A stretch of DNA of 64,000 nt from Paguma larvata (taxonomy: Eukaryota; Chordata; Mammalia; Carnivora; Viverridae): NCBI GenBank assembly GCA_030068075.1, contig CM057826.1:117080746-117144745 (forward strand), in the 5' to 3' direction. Position numbers and translations under genes: made by a program. Shown here piece by piece: positions 36,144-49,490 of this stretch (position 1 is the stretch's first letter; each line of letters begins with the position of its first letter). Below the pieces are notes generated by a model. The model searched no databases. It was given only the letters and a program-made list of their open reading frames with translations, and was not told the DNA's origin.

Positions 36144-37959
36144 AATGGTGTAGCTTTTAGATTCATTCATTGATTTCCAAAATAGTATATATATTCATTT
36201 GCAGTTTACTCAATGCAGTCATTTTCAATTATGTCTTTTAAAGACCGTACACTCTCACTTGAGAGTATGTAATTCAATACTGTCCTTTAGCTGTTATCAC
36301 AAAGCTATTACAATTAGCTTTGGGAAAAATTGAAATATGTACCAAAAACCTTACATCTTTGCATTTAAAACAATTTATCAGCTCATATTTTTATTATTAA
36401 ATATTTGTAACTGAATACTGGAGCTTTAAACTAAAACACTTTGACCACTAAAGTTCACCATAGTCTAGGATATTTTGTGTGTTAATTTTTAAATAATATA
36501 ATTACCAGGAACTTACATATGACATTTTTAGAAAATTTTCAGAAATACATTTAAAATTCTTTCAGTGTTTATGAACACAGACATCACTATTTGATACTCG
36601 AAATCTTAGAATAATGATATTTGGGACATTTCCCTTTGTTCTTGTTATATAACATCTAAGTGGTGAACTAATAACTTGGACTTCTAAAAGTCACTATTCC
36701 AAATTAAGTTAGTGTCCCTTGGGTCTTTATTCCTATGTCAAATTTTCAGTTGCACCTTTTTTACTTATTAAGACACTGTTATATTTCAGTAAGAATAAAA
36801 TGAACATGGAATCGATATCAAGTACACATATCTGAGAATTTTATAATAATCTGTAGTCAAAATTTTAAATGTAAATCTAACATCAGGATTACGTTTTCAG
36901 GAAAAACTATTTGAGAATAATATTGACAAACTTCTCTTTCAACTTTAGTGTAATTTATAATCAAAACCCCATAGTTACATCAAAATTTGACTAATAGATG
37001 TGATCTGAATAAACTATCACAAGTTACTTCTAAAAGAATGGCCTTAACATTTTTACTTTAAGTACCATGGATATTTAAGGATATTAATATTAATAAGGAT
37101 TAACATAATTCATAATCAGAAAGCCAGTCACTGTTTATTTGATAATTAAAATGTAGATGAAACATGATGTTATTTTTTTTAAACAGCTTATAATTTTAAT
37201 AGTAATTCCAAGGTGGTAATTGCTTCATTACAAAAGTACGGGAATTTAAGATACATCAGTATCCTCTTATTCTTGAAATGAAGCAAATTCAGAACTTGGT
37301 GATATTTTAAATGCCAATAGATTTAGACAATACTGTCAATATTTTAATGTACAAGGTAGTTTATAATTGCCACATTAAACTACCTTGTACATTATTCATT
37401 TTATTATTATGAAGAATACATAGAATAAGTGCTAACTGCAATTTTCTGGCATTCAGATATTTCGAACATAAAATTGTTGAATTAAATACACTTCGTTTTC
37501 TACAGTTAAAAGCTTATTTTGCCTTTTAAAACATGTCTCTATTTAACCGAAAACTATGTAATTATCATGCTTTAATGTTGGGAATTACAATGATGTTTTA
37601 ATATAATTTCAACCATAAACCAATGGTAATGTTTCATCCTCTTTATTTTGATGAAAATTGTTCAATTTGAAGATATTCTCAATACAAGAAAAATGTCACT
37701 TATAATGATCAGATGACACTTAATTGAAACTTAAAAAATAGTTAACCATGGACTGCATTATCATGGTAGTTATTATGAAAATAAAAGGCTACACGATACT
37801 ATCTTCAAGAAAAAAATAAATGCGGATATAAGTGCTTGGAAATTTTGTTATCAGAGAGAGTTGTTAAAATAGCAGACTGTTTTTGTATATTATTACATTT
37901 AAGCTGGTACAAACTCAAATTAGAGTATTATAATTTAAGAGAATAAATGCAATGTCCAC
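36144..37959. other. AT-rich DNA upstream of the cluster, nothing but one hairpin
   Basis: No repeat family or gene recognised, apart from the inverted repeat at 37345-37394. Confidence 0.6.
37345..37394. repeat. Perfect 19-bp inverted repeat with 12-bp loop
   Basis: Left arm 37345-37363 (TAATGTACAAGGTAGTTTA) and right arm 37376-37394 are exact reverse complements; loop 37364-37375. It lies in otherwise unremarkable AT-rich DNA. Confidence 0.95.
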
Positions 37960-38990
37960 AGCATGCGGAGAGAAAATAACTACATCATCTGAATAGACCT
38001 ATAACTAGTAAGAAGATTGAATTGGTAATTTTTAAAAAAATCTCCTGACAAAGAAAGGTCCTTGCCCAAAGGCTTCACTGGTGGACTTTACCAGACATTT
38101 AAAGAAGAAATAATACTGATCTTTTGCAAACTTTTCCAAATAGATAAAGAGGAAGGAACACTTTCTCATTCTATGAGACCATCATTACCCTGATACCCAA
38201 GGCAGGCAAAGACACTACAAGAAAGGAAAACTACAGATCAATTTCCCTCATGAACACTAATGCTAAGATTCTCAAAAAAAATATTAGAAAACTGAATTCA
38301 GCAGTATGTTAAAAGGATTATACACCATGAACTAGTGGGATTTATTCCTGGAGTCTAAGGATGATTCAATATACATAAATCAATCAGTGTAATAAACCAC
38401 ATTAACAGAATGAAGGGAAAAAAACACACGATCATCTCAATAGATGCAGAAAAGTCATGTGACAAAATTCAACATTCTTTCATGATAAAAACACTCAGAA
38501 TCCTAGGAATAGAAGGAAACTACCTCAACATAATAAAATGCCATATATGTAAACCCACAGCAAACATGTTCAATGGTGAAAGGCTGAAAGCTATTCCTCT
38601 AAAATTAGGAACAATGCAAGGAAGTCTGCTTTAACCTTTTCTATTCAACAAAGTATTGGAACTTCTAGCCAGAGCAAATAACACCCCCCCACACACCAAA
38701 AAAGAAGCATCCAAAATGGGAAGGAAGATGTAGAATTATCTCTGTTCACAAATGCGATCTCATATATAGAACACCCTGAAGATTACACAGAAAACGTAAA
38801 ATTAATAAATGAATTCAACAAAGTGGCAGGATACAAAGTCAACACACAAAAATCAGTTGCAATACTATATACTAAAAGTGAACAATCTGAACAGGAAATT
38901 AAGAAAACGATTTCATTCATAAGATCATAACATACTTAGGAATTAACTTAATCAAGGTGAAAGACTTGTATGATAAAAACAACAAAAAAA
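37960..38990 (+). mobile_element. Old LINE-1 ORF2 fragment
   Basis: Reverse-transcriptase remnant ([31 protein letters not shown]) with stops and frame shifts; ends at about 38990, just before SINE-rich DNA. Confidence 0.8.
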
Positions 38991-39127
38991 TTTCTTTTTT
39001 TAAGAAGATTGTTTGAGAGCACAGGCACATACATATGCTTGAACAGGGAAGGGGCAGAGAGAGAGAGACAGAGGGTAAGAGAGACTCCCAAGCAACCATT
39101 TTGAAATATCCAGAGCATTCTGTTCTT

Positions 39128-39354
39128 TTTTTTTTTTTTAATTTTTTTAACGTTTATTTATTTTTGAGAGACGTAGAGACAGAGCGTGAGCAGGGGAAGG
39201 GCAGAGAGAGAGGGAGATACAGAAACTGAAGCAGGCTCCAGGCTCTGATGAGCCATCAGCACAGAGCCTGACGTGGGGCTCGAACTCACAGACAGTGAGA
39301 TCACGACCTGAGCTGAAGACGGCCACTCAACCAACTGAGCCACGCAGGCGCCCC
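39128..39354 (-). mobile_element. Can-SINE with target-site duplication
   Basis: Reversed copy; GCATTCTGTTCTT against GCATTCTGCTCTT flank it (one mismatch). Confidence 0.94.
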
Positions 39355-39615
39355 GCATTCTGCTCTTCTTAAAAAGAGTTTCTCTCAGGGGAAACTAATT
39401 AATGAGAGGCTAACCTGTAGAGTTATTATCAGAGTTTAATGTTCTGAGGGAAGGAAAATACCCAGCTCCAGCAGGCTTTAGCTTTCCATGAGGGAAAAGG
39501 AAAATACCCAACTCCAGTACACTGCAGCCTTCCTGTTTCACCTTGGCATGGGGAGCATTGAGAAAACTTGTGAAATTCACAGTCCAGAAGCATATGTTCA
39601 CTAAAAGATTGAGAC

Positions 39616-39782
39616 CTGGGATGCTGAGTGACTGAATAGATCAAGCGTCTGACTCTTGATTTCGGCTCGGGTAATGGTCTTGCAGTTGTGAGATCAAGCC
39701 CTGCTTTCAGCATGTAGCCTGTGTGGGAGTCTCTCTCCTCTCTCTGCCTGCCTCTTTCAAAGTAAATTAAAAAAAAAAAACA
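39616..39782 (+). mobile_element. Older, shortened Can-SINE
   Basis: Head GGGATGCTGAGTGACTGAAT, short CT tract, A12 run. Confidence 0.85.
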
Positions 39783-39784
39783 CT

Positions 39785-41560
39785 TTAAGATTGAAACCTG
39801 AACAAAGAAATGTAGAATGTTTCCCCTCTGCACTCCTCACCACCATACTATTATAGGACCATTATAATAGTCCCTTATTCCCAGTACATCTGTCCAACTA
39901 TCAAGAAAAAATTACAAGGCATACCAAAAGGCAAAAACAAAAACAAAATACAACTTCACAATTTGAAGAGACAGAATGAACATCAGAATGATAAATGACA
40001 AGGATATTACATTATCAAACCAATAATTTACAACAACTATGATTAAAATGCTCAGGGCTCTAATTAATACAATAGGTGGCAGCATGTAAGAATAGGTGGG
40101 CAGTGTAAACAGAGAAATGGAAATAATAATAAAGAACCAAAAAGTAATGCTAGAGATAAAAACACTGTAACAGAAATGAAGGATGTCTTTGATGGACTTA
40201 CTAGTTGACTGGACATGGATAAGGAAAGAATATCTCAGTTAGAACATATATAAATATAATCCTTAAAAACCAAAAAGAAAAGAGAACAAATAATGAAAAA
40301 ACAGAACAGAATATCCAAGGACTGTGGAACAACTACAAACGGCATAACATATACATAATTGAAATACCAGGAGAACGAAGACATAGGAACAGGAGAAATA
40401 TTTGAAATAATAATGACTGAGCATTTCCCTCAAATCAATGGCAGACACCAAATCACAGATCTATGTATCTCAGATAATTTAGCATTGTAAATGCTTTTTA
40501 AAAAGTCTACATGTAGGTATATCAATTTCAAACTACAGAAAATCACATATTTTCTGAAATCGGTGTCCTGAAAGAAGCCAGAGGGAAATAACACCTTACC
40601 CCTTGAGGAACAAAGATAAGAATTACATCTGACTTATCAGCAGCCATGAAACTTCCTTAACATGGTAAACAGTACACATGACAAACCTATAGCTAATATT
40701 ATACTTAATTGTGAAGGATTGAATACTTTTACCCTAAGACTGAGAAAAAAGCAAAGAAGTCTGATCTCACTACTCTTGTTTAGCCTACTGCTGGAAGTTT
40801 TAGCCTGTGCAATAAAGAAAAAAAAAAGGAAATAAGATGCATACAAATGAGAAAGAAAGAAATAAAACTGTCCTTATTTACAGATGACATAAATGTGTAC
40901 ATTAAAATCAAAATTTATTTATCAAAAATAAATAAATAAATGAAACCTTCTAGAGTAAGTGAATTCAGCAACATCACACACCAAAAACGATGAACATACA
41001 AAATGAATTGTACCTATATATACTAACAGTGAAAATATACACACCAAAATTAAATTTAAAATATAATTTACATTTACATTCACTCAAAAAAAGATATTTA
41101 GGTATAAATGTAACAAAATATGTACAGGACTTGTATTCAGTAAACTAAACAATACTGATTTTAAAAGTTGAAGAGTATCTAAATAAATGGAGAGACATAC
41201 TGTGTTCATGAATTGGATGACTCAACATATCATAAGGAGATGTCAATTTTCCATGAGTTAATATAAAGACAGCATGATTCCTACCAAAATCCCAGCAATG
41301 AAGGAATCAGTGTACCCTAATTTAAGATTTATTATGTAACTACAGAAATCAAGACTGTGTTATTGACAGATGAATAGACCTGTAGATCAACAGAACAAAA
41401 TAAGGAATCCAAAAATAGACCCATGAAAATGTGCCCAGCTAACTAAATTTTGACAACAATGAAAAACAATTAAATGCAGGAAAGGTCGCTTTTTAAATAG
41501 TGTTGGAGCAATTGGACTTCGTTAGGCAATAAGAAAAAGCAAAAGCAGCAGAGGAAAAAG
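39785..41560 (+). mobile_element. Old LINE-1 fragment (ORF1 to ORF2 pieces)
   Basis: Contains the same motif order (AACACTGTAACAGAAATGAA, then GGCAGACACCAAATCACAGA) as the old L1 at 59760 and 62080, then reverse-transcriptase remnants around 40650-41130. Badly decayed. Confidence 0.7.
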
Positions 41561-42124
41561 GAGGAGGATAAGGAAGAGGACGAGAGGAAGAAAAAGCATA
41601 AGGAGAAAGCTCCAAGTTCTCACTCCACTACAGGAACATCATAAGTAAACAACAAGAAGCTGTCTGGGCCAACCTAATAGGAGCTCTGGAAAACACTCAA
41701 ATGTTTATAGCAATCAAGCAAATACTCCATTAGTAAAGAGCCATCTTCAAAATGGCAGAAACACTTTGTGTTTTACTCATCTTTGTCTGACCTCTTCCCT
41801 GATGGATCATTAAAGTTACTCATGAACAGGTGGTAGCCCACTTTCTAGTTGCCTCCCTTGAACCAGAGAGAGCAGAGCAGCACTTATTTGCAAGTTATTG
41901 GGTTTGCTGTTCTAACCTGCCTAGGTGATACTGAAAGGACTGAAGCAAGGCATTTCTCTCTTTCATGTAAATCAGATTGCAGGTTGGAAAAGTAGTAGGC
42001 ATTGGTTCACAAAACTACAAAGTAAACTAAAAGCCCCCAGACATCTAGGGCAAAAAAAATTATGCATGGAGTCATACAAAAGACCATGTGAGACTTGTAA
42101 GAGAAGCTGGAGTATGATGATTTT
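41561..42124. other. Unclassified, moderately GC DNA
   Basis: Starts with a purine-rich GAGGAAAAAGGAGGAGG tract; the rest is not recognised and could be an old repeat. Confidence 0.45.
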
Positions 42125-42362
42125 TTAAATTATTTTTTTATTTTGAGGGAGAGAGTGCACACATGCAAGTGGGGGGATGGGAAGAGAGAGAGGGAGGGAG
42201 AGAGAGAATCCAAGTTGGGGGGTGGGCTAACAGAGAGGGAGGGAATGAAAGAATCGAAAGCAGGATCCATGCTGTTAGCACAGACCCCTACACGGGGCTC
42301 GAACCCACAAACCATGAGAACCAAGAGTTGGTCACTTAACCAACTGAGCAACTCAAGCCCCC
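42125..42362 (-). mobile_element. Can-SINE
   Basis: Reversed copy with an enlarged GA-rich tract; ends GCAACTCAAGCCCCC. Confidence 0.88.
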
Positions 42363-42364
42363 CA

Positions 42365-43275
42365 GCCTTTTTTTTTTGGAAAGACATCAAAACACCGTTC
42401 CTCATATGGGAGAATTTAGAAAGCCAGGTGCATACCCATGCAAGATACATGCTCAAAAATGTCCTGAGAAAACCTTAAGCTATCATCTTAGGTTGATCCC
42501 TAGGCACAGAACAAGCCAAACCCAGCTACGTGATAAGGAAGCACCTCAACACAGAGCCAATCAGGTAATACTGGGAGAGGTGGCTGTCCTCTCTCTTTCC
42601 CTCTTATTAAAAATTTTTTGTTTCAGCTCCCAGAATTCAGGGAAATCTCTGTCAAAACATTAACAAAACATGAGCTATAAAAACAGAGACTTGAGTGATC
42701 ACACTTGACATGGAATAGTTTTTGAAAAAAAAATCAGGGAAAGTCTCAAAGCAAAACATTTACCATAGCCTTTAGCAATTAAAATACAAAACCATCAAAC
42801 TACAGGGAAAGGGGTATAACCTGATTTCCAAAGTTAACACGTAATAGCTAAATACCCAATGTTAAAAAAAAAATGGCAAGGCATACAAAGAAACAGGAAA
42901 ACATGGCTCATTCAAAAGAACAAAATTAATTGGCAGAAACTGACTCCGAGGAAGCTCAGACATTACACTTAATGTACAAAGACTTTAAAATAACTGTCTT
43001 AAATATGCTAAAAGAGCTGAGGGAAAATGTAGACAAAGAAGTAAAATAAGGAAAATGATATATGAACAAAATGAGAATACCAACACAAGGACAGAAATTA
43101 CAAAAAGGAACCAACCAAATTCTAGAGCTGAAAAATCCAATAACTAACATGAAAAAAATCCACCAGAGGGGCTGAATAATAGATTTGATTAGGCAGAAGA
43201 AAGAATTAGCAAAGATACCTGAAGATAGGATAATGTAATTTATCATCTGAGAAACAGAAAGAAAAATTTTTTAAA
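42365..43275 (+). mobile_element. Probable old LINE-1 ORF1-region fragment
   Basis: AT-rich, with L1 ORF1-like text around 42930-43130 (GACTTTAAAATAACTGTCTT and following). The first 300 bp are not clearly assignable. Confidence 0.5.
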
Positions 43276-43287
43276 ACAGAAAAGTAG

Positions 43288-43529
43288 GGGCGCCCGGGTG
43301 GCTCAGTCGGTTAAGTGTCCAACTTCAGCTCAGGTCATGATCTCACGGTCTGTGAGTTCAAGCCCTGCGTCGGGCTCTGTGCTGATAGCTTGGAGCCTAG
43401 AGCCTGCTTCAGATTCTGTGTCTCCCTCTTTCTCTGCCCCTCCCCTGCTCATGCTTTGTCTCTCCTGCTCTCAAAAATAAATAAAACATTAAAAAAAAGT
43501 TTAAAAATAAAAATTTAAAAAAAGAAAAA
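43288..43529 (+). mobile_element. Can-SINE with target-site duplication
   Basis: Near-consensus copy; AGAAAAGTAG at 43278-43287 and 43530-43539. Confidence 0.94.
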
Positions 43530-43539
43530 AGAAAAGTAG

Positions 43540-43725
43540 TGTGCGTGGGTGGCTCATTTGGATAGGCGTCCAACTTCAGTTCGGGTCAAGATCTCACGAT
43601 CAGCGAGTTCAGGCCCTGCAATGGGCTCTGCATTGACAGTGCAGAGCCTGCTTCAGATCCTCTGACTTATTCTCTCTTCCCCTCCCCAGACTGCACTCTC
43701 TCCTCTCAGAAATAAATAAATAAAT
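43540..43725 (+). mobile_element. Can-SINE, immediately after another
   Basis: Head GTGCGTGGGTGGCTCATTTGG to AATAAATAAATAAATG; abuts the preceding SINE's duplication. Confidence 0.9.
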
Positions 43726-43739
43726 GGAGCCTAAGGGAC

Positions 43740-45810
43740 ATACAAGATACCACTAAGAATACGAATACTGCATTACTGGAGACCCAGAAATAGAAGACAA
43801 ATATAAATGGATAAAAACATCACTTGAAAAAAATGTCAGCAGGAACCAGTGCAGGGCTAACATTTGCTATGTAACTTGCTAACACTGCTATCACCCCCAT
43901 TCTCTGAGCATGTTGTAGATCCTGCTCCTCGAGTATACTCCTGGCCGCAGCTCACTCAGGGTGGTGCCACAGGCCTGATAGTGTGCAAGCAGTCTCGGCA
44001 GGGACAGCACCACTCCAGGGTAACTCCTGTCCTAGGGAGATAGAAAGATAACCACATATACCCATACACCAGGCTGACTGTGGCCCCAGAATTGGGATGA
44101 GGACAGAGACATAGTCTCATTGCAGGCCCTGCCCACCAATGAAAATTTCTCAGGAGACAAAACCGGGAAAACACCTTGCGGTTTTGTGCTTCTGCATCTG
44201 TTGCAAACACCTGGTTTGACTCAACTTAAGCTCAAGTGGCCCCAGAATGGCCCAATAACACCGCAGGGACAAAACACTGCTCACAACAGGCAAAGAGAGA
44301 CACTGTAGATAAATGGACTGAAAGAACAAATGGCTCAACCACAAAAGCAGTGCATACACAACACACGTAGGAGACACGCTTGAAATGCCAGGTTCTGTGC
44401 AGGACACTACAGGATCTCTTATTCATAGGACATTATTTTCAAGCAAGAGATGTAGCTGACTTTCCTAACACAGAGAAACAAACACAGAGAGTTAGATAAA
44501 ATGAAAAGACAGAGGAACATGCCCCAGATGACAGAACAGGACAAAATCACAGCAAGAGGCCTAAGTGAAACAGAGACAAGTAATATGCCTGATCAAGAAT
44601 TTAAAGCAATAATCATAAAGATACTCACCAAACTTGAGAGAAGAATGGAAGATATTATGATATCCTTAAAGAAAGAGATTAAAAAAAAAGAACCAATCAG
44701 AGAAAAAGAACACAATAAATGAAATTTAAAATACATTAGATGAAATAAATAATAGGCTAAAGGAAGCAGAAAAATGACTTAGCAACCTGAAGGACAGAGT
44801 ATGGAAAGTAATAAAGCTGAGCAGATAAGAGGGGGGAAATTATGCAAAATGAGAACAGACTTAAGGAACTCAGTGCCATCAAGCATAATAACATTTGCAA
44901 AAGAAAGAGGATAAACTTTCCAAATCTGGGGAAAGTAACAGACATCTGGATTCAGAAGGCACAGAGATCTCCCCATAAAATCAACCTTAAGGAGGTCCAC
45001 ACTGATACACACAGTAATTAAAATGGAAAAAAAAAGTAGTGATAAAGAGAAGCAGCAAGAGAAAGGAAAGCAGTTCCATTTAAGGGAAACCTCATTATGC
45101 ACTTAAGCTCATTTCTTCAGCAGAAACTTTGCAGTCCAGAAGGAAGTGGCATGATGTATTCAAAGTGCTGAAAAGAAAAAGTGTGCCCCCAAGGATACTC
45201 TATACAGCAAGGATACCTTTCAGAATAGAAGGAGGAATAAAGAGTACCCCCCCCCGAAAAACAAAATTTAAAGGAATTCATGACCACTAAACCAATCCTA
45301 CAAGAAATGTTCAAGGGGATTCTTTGAGTGGAAAGGAAAGATTCTGAGTAAGAAAAAGAAGGAAACATAAAATCAGTAAAAACTAACTATATCTGTAAAA
45401 CTCAGCCAAGAGACTGACAAAATAAAAGGTTATAAAGTATGACACCATATGCCTAAAACTTGGTGGGGGAGAGGAGTAAAGAATGGGTTCAAATTTAAGC
45501 GACCATCAACTTAATATGGTCTGCTATATGCAGAAGATGTTATCTACATACCTAATGGTAACCATAATTAAAAAACTAGTACTAGATATGCAAAAAGTAA
45601 AAGATTCCAAGTATATCACTAAATAAAGCCAACTAATCATTAAAAAAGAGACCAAGGGAAGAAAGGAACAGAGAAGAACTATAAAACAACCACACAACAA
45701 GTAACAAAATAGCACTAAGTACATATCTATCAATAATTACTTGGAATATATGGACTAAATGCTCCAATCAAAAGACACATAAAAAGAATAAAAAAAAAAA
45801 CAAACACAAC
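43740..45810 (+). mobile_element. Old LINE-1, 5'UTR and ORF1 region
   Basis: GC-richer leader (43850-44450) followed by ORF1-like sequence (about 44500-45400; codons for MPDQEFKAIIIKILTKLERR at 44587) with stops. A related copy occurs at about 46220-48830. Confidence 0.65.
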
Positions 45811-45814
45811 AACA

Positions 45815-46011
45815 GTGGTTCCTGGGTGGCTCAGTCAGTTAAGAGGCCAACTTTGGCTCAGGTCATAATCTCATGAGTTCAAGCCCTGCATCAGGCTCTG
45901 TGCTGTCAGCATAGAGCCTGCTTCAGATCTTCTGTCTCCCTCTCTCTCTGACCCTTCCCCACTTACACACTCTCTCTTTTTCTCAAAAATAAACAAACAT
46001 TAAAAAAAACA
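45815..46011 (+). mobile_element. Can-SINE
   Basis: Head GGTTCCTGGGTGGCTCAGTC to AAACAAACATTAAAAAAAAC. Confidence 0.92.
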
Positions 46012-46012
46012 A

Positions 46013-46215
46013 AGGGCACATGGGTGGCTTAATTGTTTAAGCATCTGACTCTTGAAGTCATGGGGGAGGGGCAGAGAGAGAAGGGAGAGAGAGAGAATTC
46101 CAAGCAGGTTCGGCACTGTCAACACAAATCCCAATGCGGGGCTTGAACTCATGAATGTGAAATCATCACCTAGCTGAAATCAAGAGTCATACGCTTAAAC
46201 AAAACCCTAGGCTCA
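46013..46215. mobile_element. Head-to-head composite of two Can-SINE pieces
   Basis: 46013-46057 is a forward SINE head (GGCACATGGGTGGCTTAATT to CTGACTCTTGAA). 46060-46215 reads as a reversed SINE body (GGGGGAGGGGCAGAGAGAG to AGAGTCATACGCTTAAAC). Confidence 0.75.
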
Positions 46216-47267
46216 CCTTACCCCATGAATACAACTATAAACAATAAAACATCATAACAATATTTATATAACAATAAAAACATCATAAATGCCCTAGAAA
46301 TTGACATGAAGACTAAAAGAACAAACTCCACAACTAGAAAGGGAGAAATGGGTAGGAAATGTAGAGATGAGGTTTAGGAGAGATACAGATTCTGGCTGCT
46401 GTGGAAGGGAGGGAGCTGTGGTTGTGGAGAAGGGCAAGAGAGAGAGAAACACAGAGGCGAACACAGAAAAGAGAATGTTTCCCCATAGCCAATGGCTTGG
46501 AAAATTTGAGGGGCTGAGTTCTTACAACCAGTGGAGCTTCAAGTCTGGTGTTTTAAAGGTCAGTGTGTTTGGCTGCAGAGCCTGGATTGCATTGTATTGC
46601 TCTTGGAGAGAAGGTAGGAAAACAACCTGGGAGCATATAGCATGAAAACAGTGATCTGAAAAGTCCCTGAGGCACACAGTAGGCAGATTATTTGCTCTTC
46701 TTGGAGCATATCCCTGAAAGATAGCATTCACAAATACATGGCTCTGAGAACAAAGGAGATGGTTGGTGCCATTTCCCTCCCTTTCCCCTCAGCATAAATA
46801 CAGAGCCACCTCTGGGGAACACAGTTCAGACACTGGGTGCCTAACTTGCGTACACTAAGACCTACCCCACTGTGCTTTGGTGGAAGTGCACTTATCAGTC
46901 GCACTTAAGTCCAAACTTGGCAAACCTCTCCTTCAGAAGATCAGCACAAACCCCTTCCCACGCCACATCTCCTGACCAGAGAATTCTGCAGGGCCTCGGT
47001 TCCAATGGAAGTAGTTACAGATGTCATCACAAGCAGAACAGAACACACCTAGTTAAAATTCACCACATTCAGGCCAGGTACCAAATACTGCCCACAGCAG
47101 GCAAGGTAAGGCTCTGCAGACAACTGGCCTGAAGGATACAGCAGCCAGAACAGAAAAGCAGAGTGCATGCAGCACACACTGGTGACACTCCCTAAAGCAT
47201 CAGGCCCTGGGCAATACATGCCTTCTTCATAAGGCCATTAGTTTCAGGAAAAGGAGATATAACTGTT

Positions 47268-47470
47268 TTTCTAAATTTTTTTTTGAGAGATATAGAGACA
47301 GAGCGTGAGCAAGGGAAGGGCAGAGAGAGAGGGAGACACAGAATCTGAAGCAGGCTCCAGGCTCTGAGCTGTCAGCACAGAGCCCGACGCGGGGCTCGAA
47401 CTCACAGACTGTGAGATCATGACCTGAGCTGAAGTCGGCCACTTAACCGACTGAGCCACCCAGGCGCCCC
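47268..47470 (-). mobile_element. Can-SINE
   Basis: Near-consensus reversed copy; CTGTTTTTCTAAAT flanks both ends (about 47252 and 47470). Confidence 0.94.
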
Positions 47471-47490
47471 CTGTTTTTCTAAATAAAGAA

Positions 47491-47690
47491 GCATGGGCGC
47501 TGGGTGGTTCAGTTGGTTAACTGTCTGACACCTGATTTTGGTTTAGGTCATGGCCTCATAATTTATGAGTTTGAGCCCCACATCGGACTCTGCACTGGCA
47601 GTGCAGCACCTGCTTGGGATTCTGTCTCCCTCTCTCAAAGCTCCTCCCCTTTTCACGCTCTATCTCAAAAAAATAAACAAATAAAACATT
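47491..47690 (+). mobile_element. Can-SINE
   Basis: Head GGCGCTGGGTGGTTCAGTTGG to AAATAAAACATTTA. Confidence 0.92.
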
Positions 47691-47691
47691 T

Positions 47692-47915
47692 ATTTTTTTT
47701 AAATTTTTTAATGTTTATTTATTTTTGAGACAGAGAGAGACAGAGCATGAGTGGGGGAGGGGCAGAGAGAGAGAGGGAGACACAGAATCTGAAGTGGGCT
47801 CCAGGCTCTGAGCTGTCAGCACAGAGCCCGACGCAGAGCTCGAAGTCACGGACAGCAAGATCATGACCTGAGCCGAAGTCGGACGCTCAACCGACTGAGC
47901 CACCCAGGCGACCCC
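47692..47915 (-). mobile_element. Can-SINE
   Basis: Reversed copy directly after a forward copy; AAATAAAACATTTA is repeated after its end (47916 onward), consistent with a target-site duplication. Confidence 0.94.
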
Positions 47916-48828
47916 AAATAAAACATTTAAACAGAGAAGCAGACAGAGACTTATATGAAATGAGAAGACAAAGGGATTTATCCCAGATGAAAGAATAAGA
48001 CAAGGCCACATCCAGAGATGTAAGTGAGGCGGATAAAAATAATATGCCTGATGGAGAATTTAAAGCCACAATCATAATGACATGCACTGGACTTGAGTTA
48101 AAAATGGAAAATATCAGTGAGAACATTACCACAGAGATTTTTAAAAAGTTAAAAAAAAGAACCAATGAGAGATGAAAAGTGTAATAAATGAAATTAGAAA
48201 CACACTTGATACAAAGAAAAGCAGTCTGGAAGAAGTAGAGGAACAAATTAATGACCTAAGCAAGAAAAAGTATTGAAGCTGAACAAAAAAGAATACTTAT
48301 GCAAAATGAGAATGGATCAGAGAACTCAGTGACTCCATCAAATGTGACAACATTTGCATTATAGGAGTAGCAAAAGAAGAGAGAGAAAGGGGGGTAGAAA
48401 ATTTATTTGAAGAAATAATAGATAAAAATTTCCCTAATCTGGAGAAGAAAACTAATATCCAGATCCAGAAGGCACAGAGAAATTTCACTGAAATCAAAAA
48501 AAGCAGGCCCACACCAAGACATACTGTAACTAAATTTTGAAAATATAGTGAAAAAGAAATAATCTTAAAAGCAACAAAAGAAGTCAGTAACTTACAAAAG
48601 AAAACCCAAAAGGCTAACCAGATATTTTTCAGCAGAAACTTTGTAAAACAGAAGGGAGTGGCATGATATATTCAAATTGCTACATGGGAAAAATCTGCAG
48701 TCAAGAATACTCTATCCAGCAAACCTATCATTCAGAAAGGAGGAGAATTAAGAGCTTTCCAGACAAAAAATAAGGGAGCTCATGACTACTAAACAAGCCC
48801 TGCAAGAAATATTAGAGGTGTAAAAGGG

Positions 48829-48932
48829 GGTGCCTGGATGGCTCAATTGGTAGAACATGTGAATCTTGATCTTAGGTTCATGAATTTGAGCCCCACATAG
48901 GGCATTGAGTTTATGTTAAAAAAAAAAAAAAG
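48829..48932 (+). mobile_element. Internally deleted Can-SINE (about 100 bp)
   Basis: Head GGTGCCTGGATGGCTCAATT, then GAGCCCCACATAGGG and an A13 run; the CT-rich middle is missing. Confidence 0.85.
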
Positions 48933-49267
48933 AAATATTAAAGGGGACACTTTGAGTGGAAAGGAGAGACCAAAAGTGACGATATAAAGGTAGGAAACAC
49001 AAAACCAGTAAAAACAAATATTTCTGTAAAAAAATCAGTCAAGGAACTCAGATATACAAAAAGTTATATATGCATATATATATGTGTATATATATATGAA
49101 TGTATTTAGAATACAGAAATATTATTTAGCCCTAAAAAAGAAGGAAATCTTGTCGTTTGCACAACATGAATGGAGCTAAAGAGTATACTACTAAGTGAAA
49201 TAAGTCAATCGGAGAAAGACAAATACCATATAATTTCATTCATATGTGGAATTTAAGAAACAAAACA

Positions 49268-49490
49268 GGGGCACCTGGGGTGGCTCAGTCAGTTAAGAGT
49301 CTGAATCTCGTTTTACGCTCAGCTCATAATCTCACAGTTTTATGGGTTTGAGCCCTGTGTGGGCTCTGTCCTGTCAAGGTGGAGACTGCTTGAGATTCTC
49401 CCTATCTCTCCTCAACTTTCTGGCCCTTCCCTACTCATGCTGTCTCTGTCTCTCTCAAAATAAATAAATAAACTTAAAAAAAAAAGAAAC
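49268..49490 (+). mobile_element. Can-SINE
   Basis: Head GGCACCTGGGGTGGCTCAG to AATAAATAAATAAACTTA; AAGAAACAAAA-type repeats on both sides. Confidence 0.92.

Larger units (their letters stand above)
46216..49260 (+). mobile_element. Old LINE-1 fragments, 5'UTR to ORF1, interrupted by SINEs
   Basis: Leader-type sequence 46350-47260, then ORF1-like sequence 47930-48830 paralogous to 44480-45400. SINEs split it at 47262, 47491, 47692 and 48830. A separate L1 3'-type piece is at about 49070-49260 (TTTCATTCATATGTGGAATT). Confidence 0.65.
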
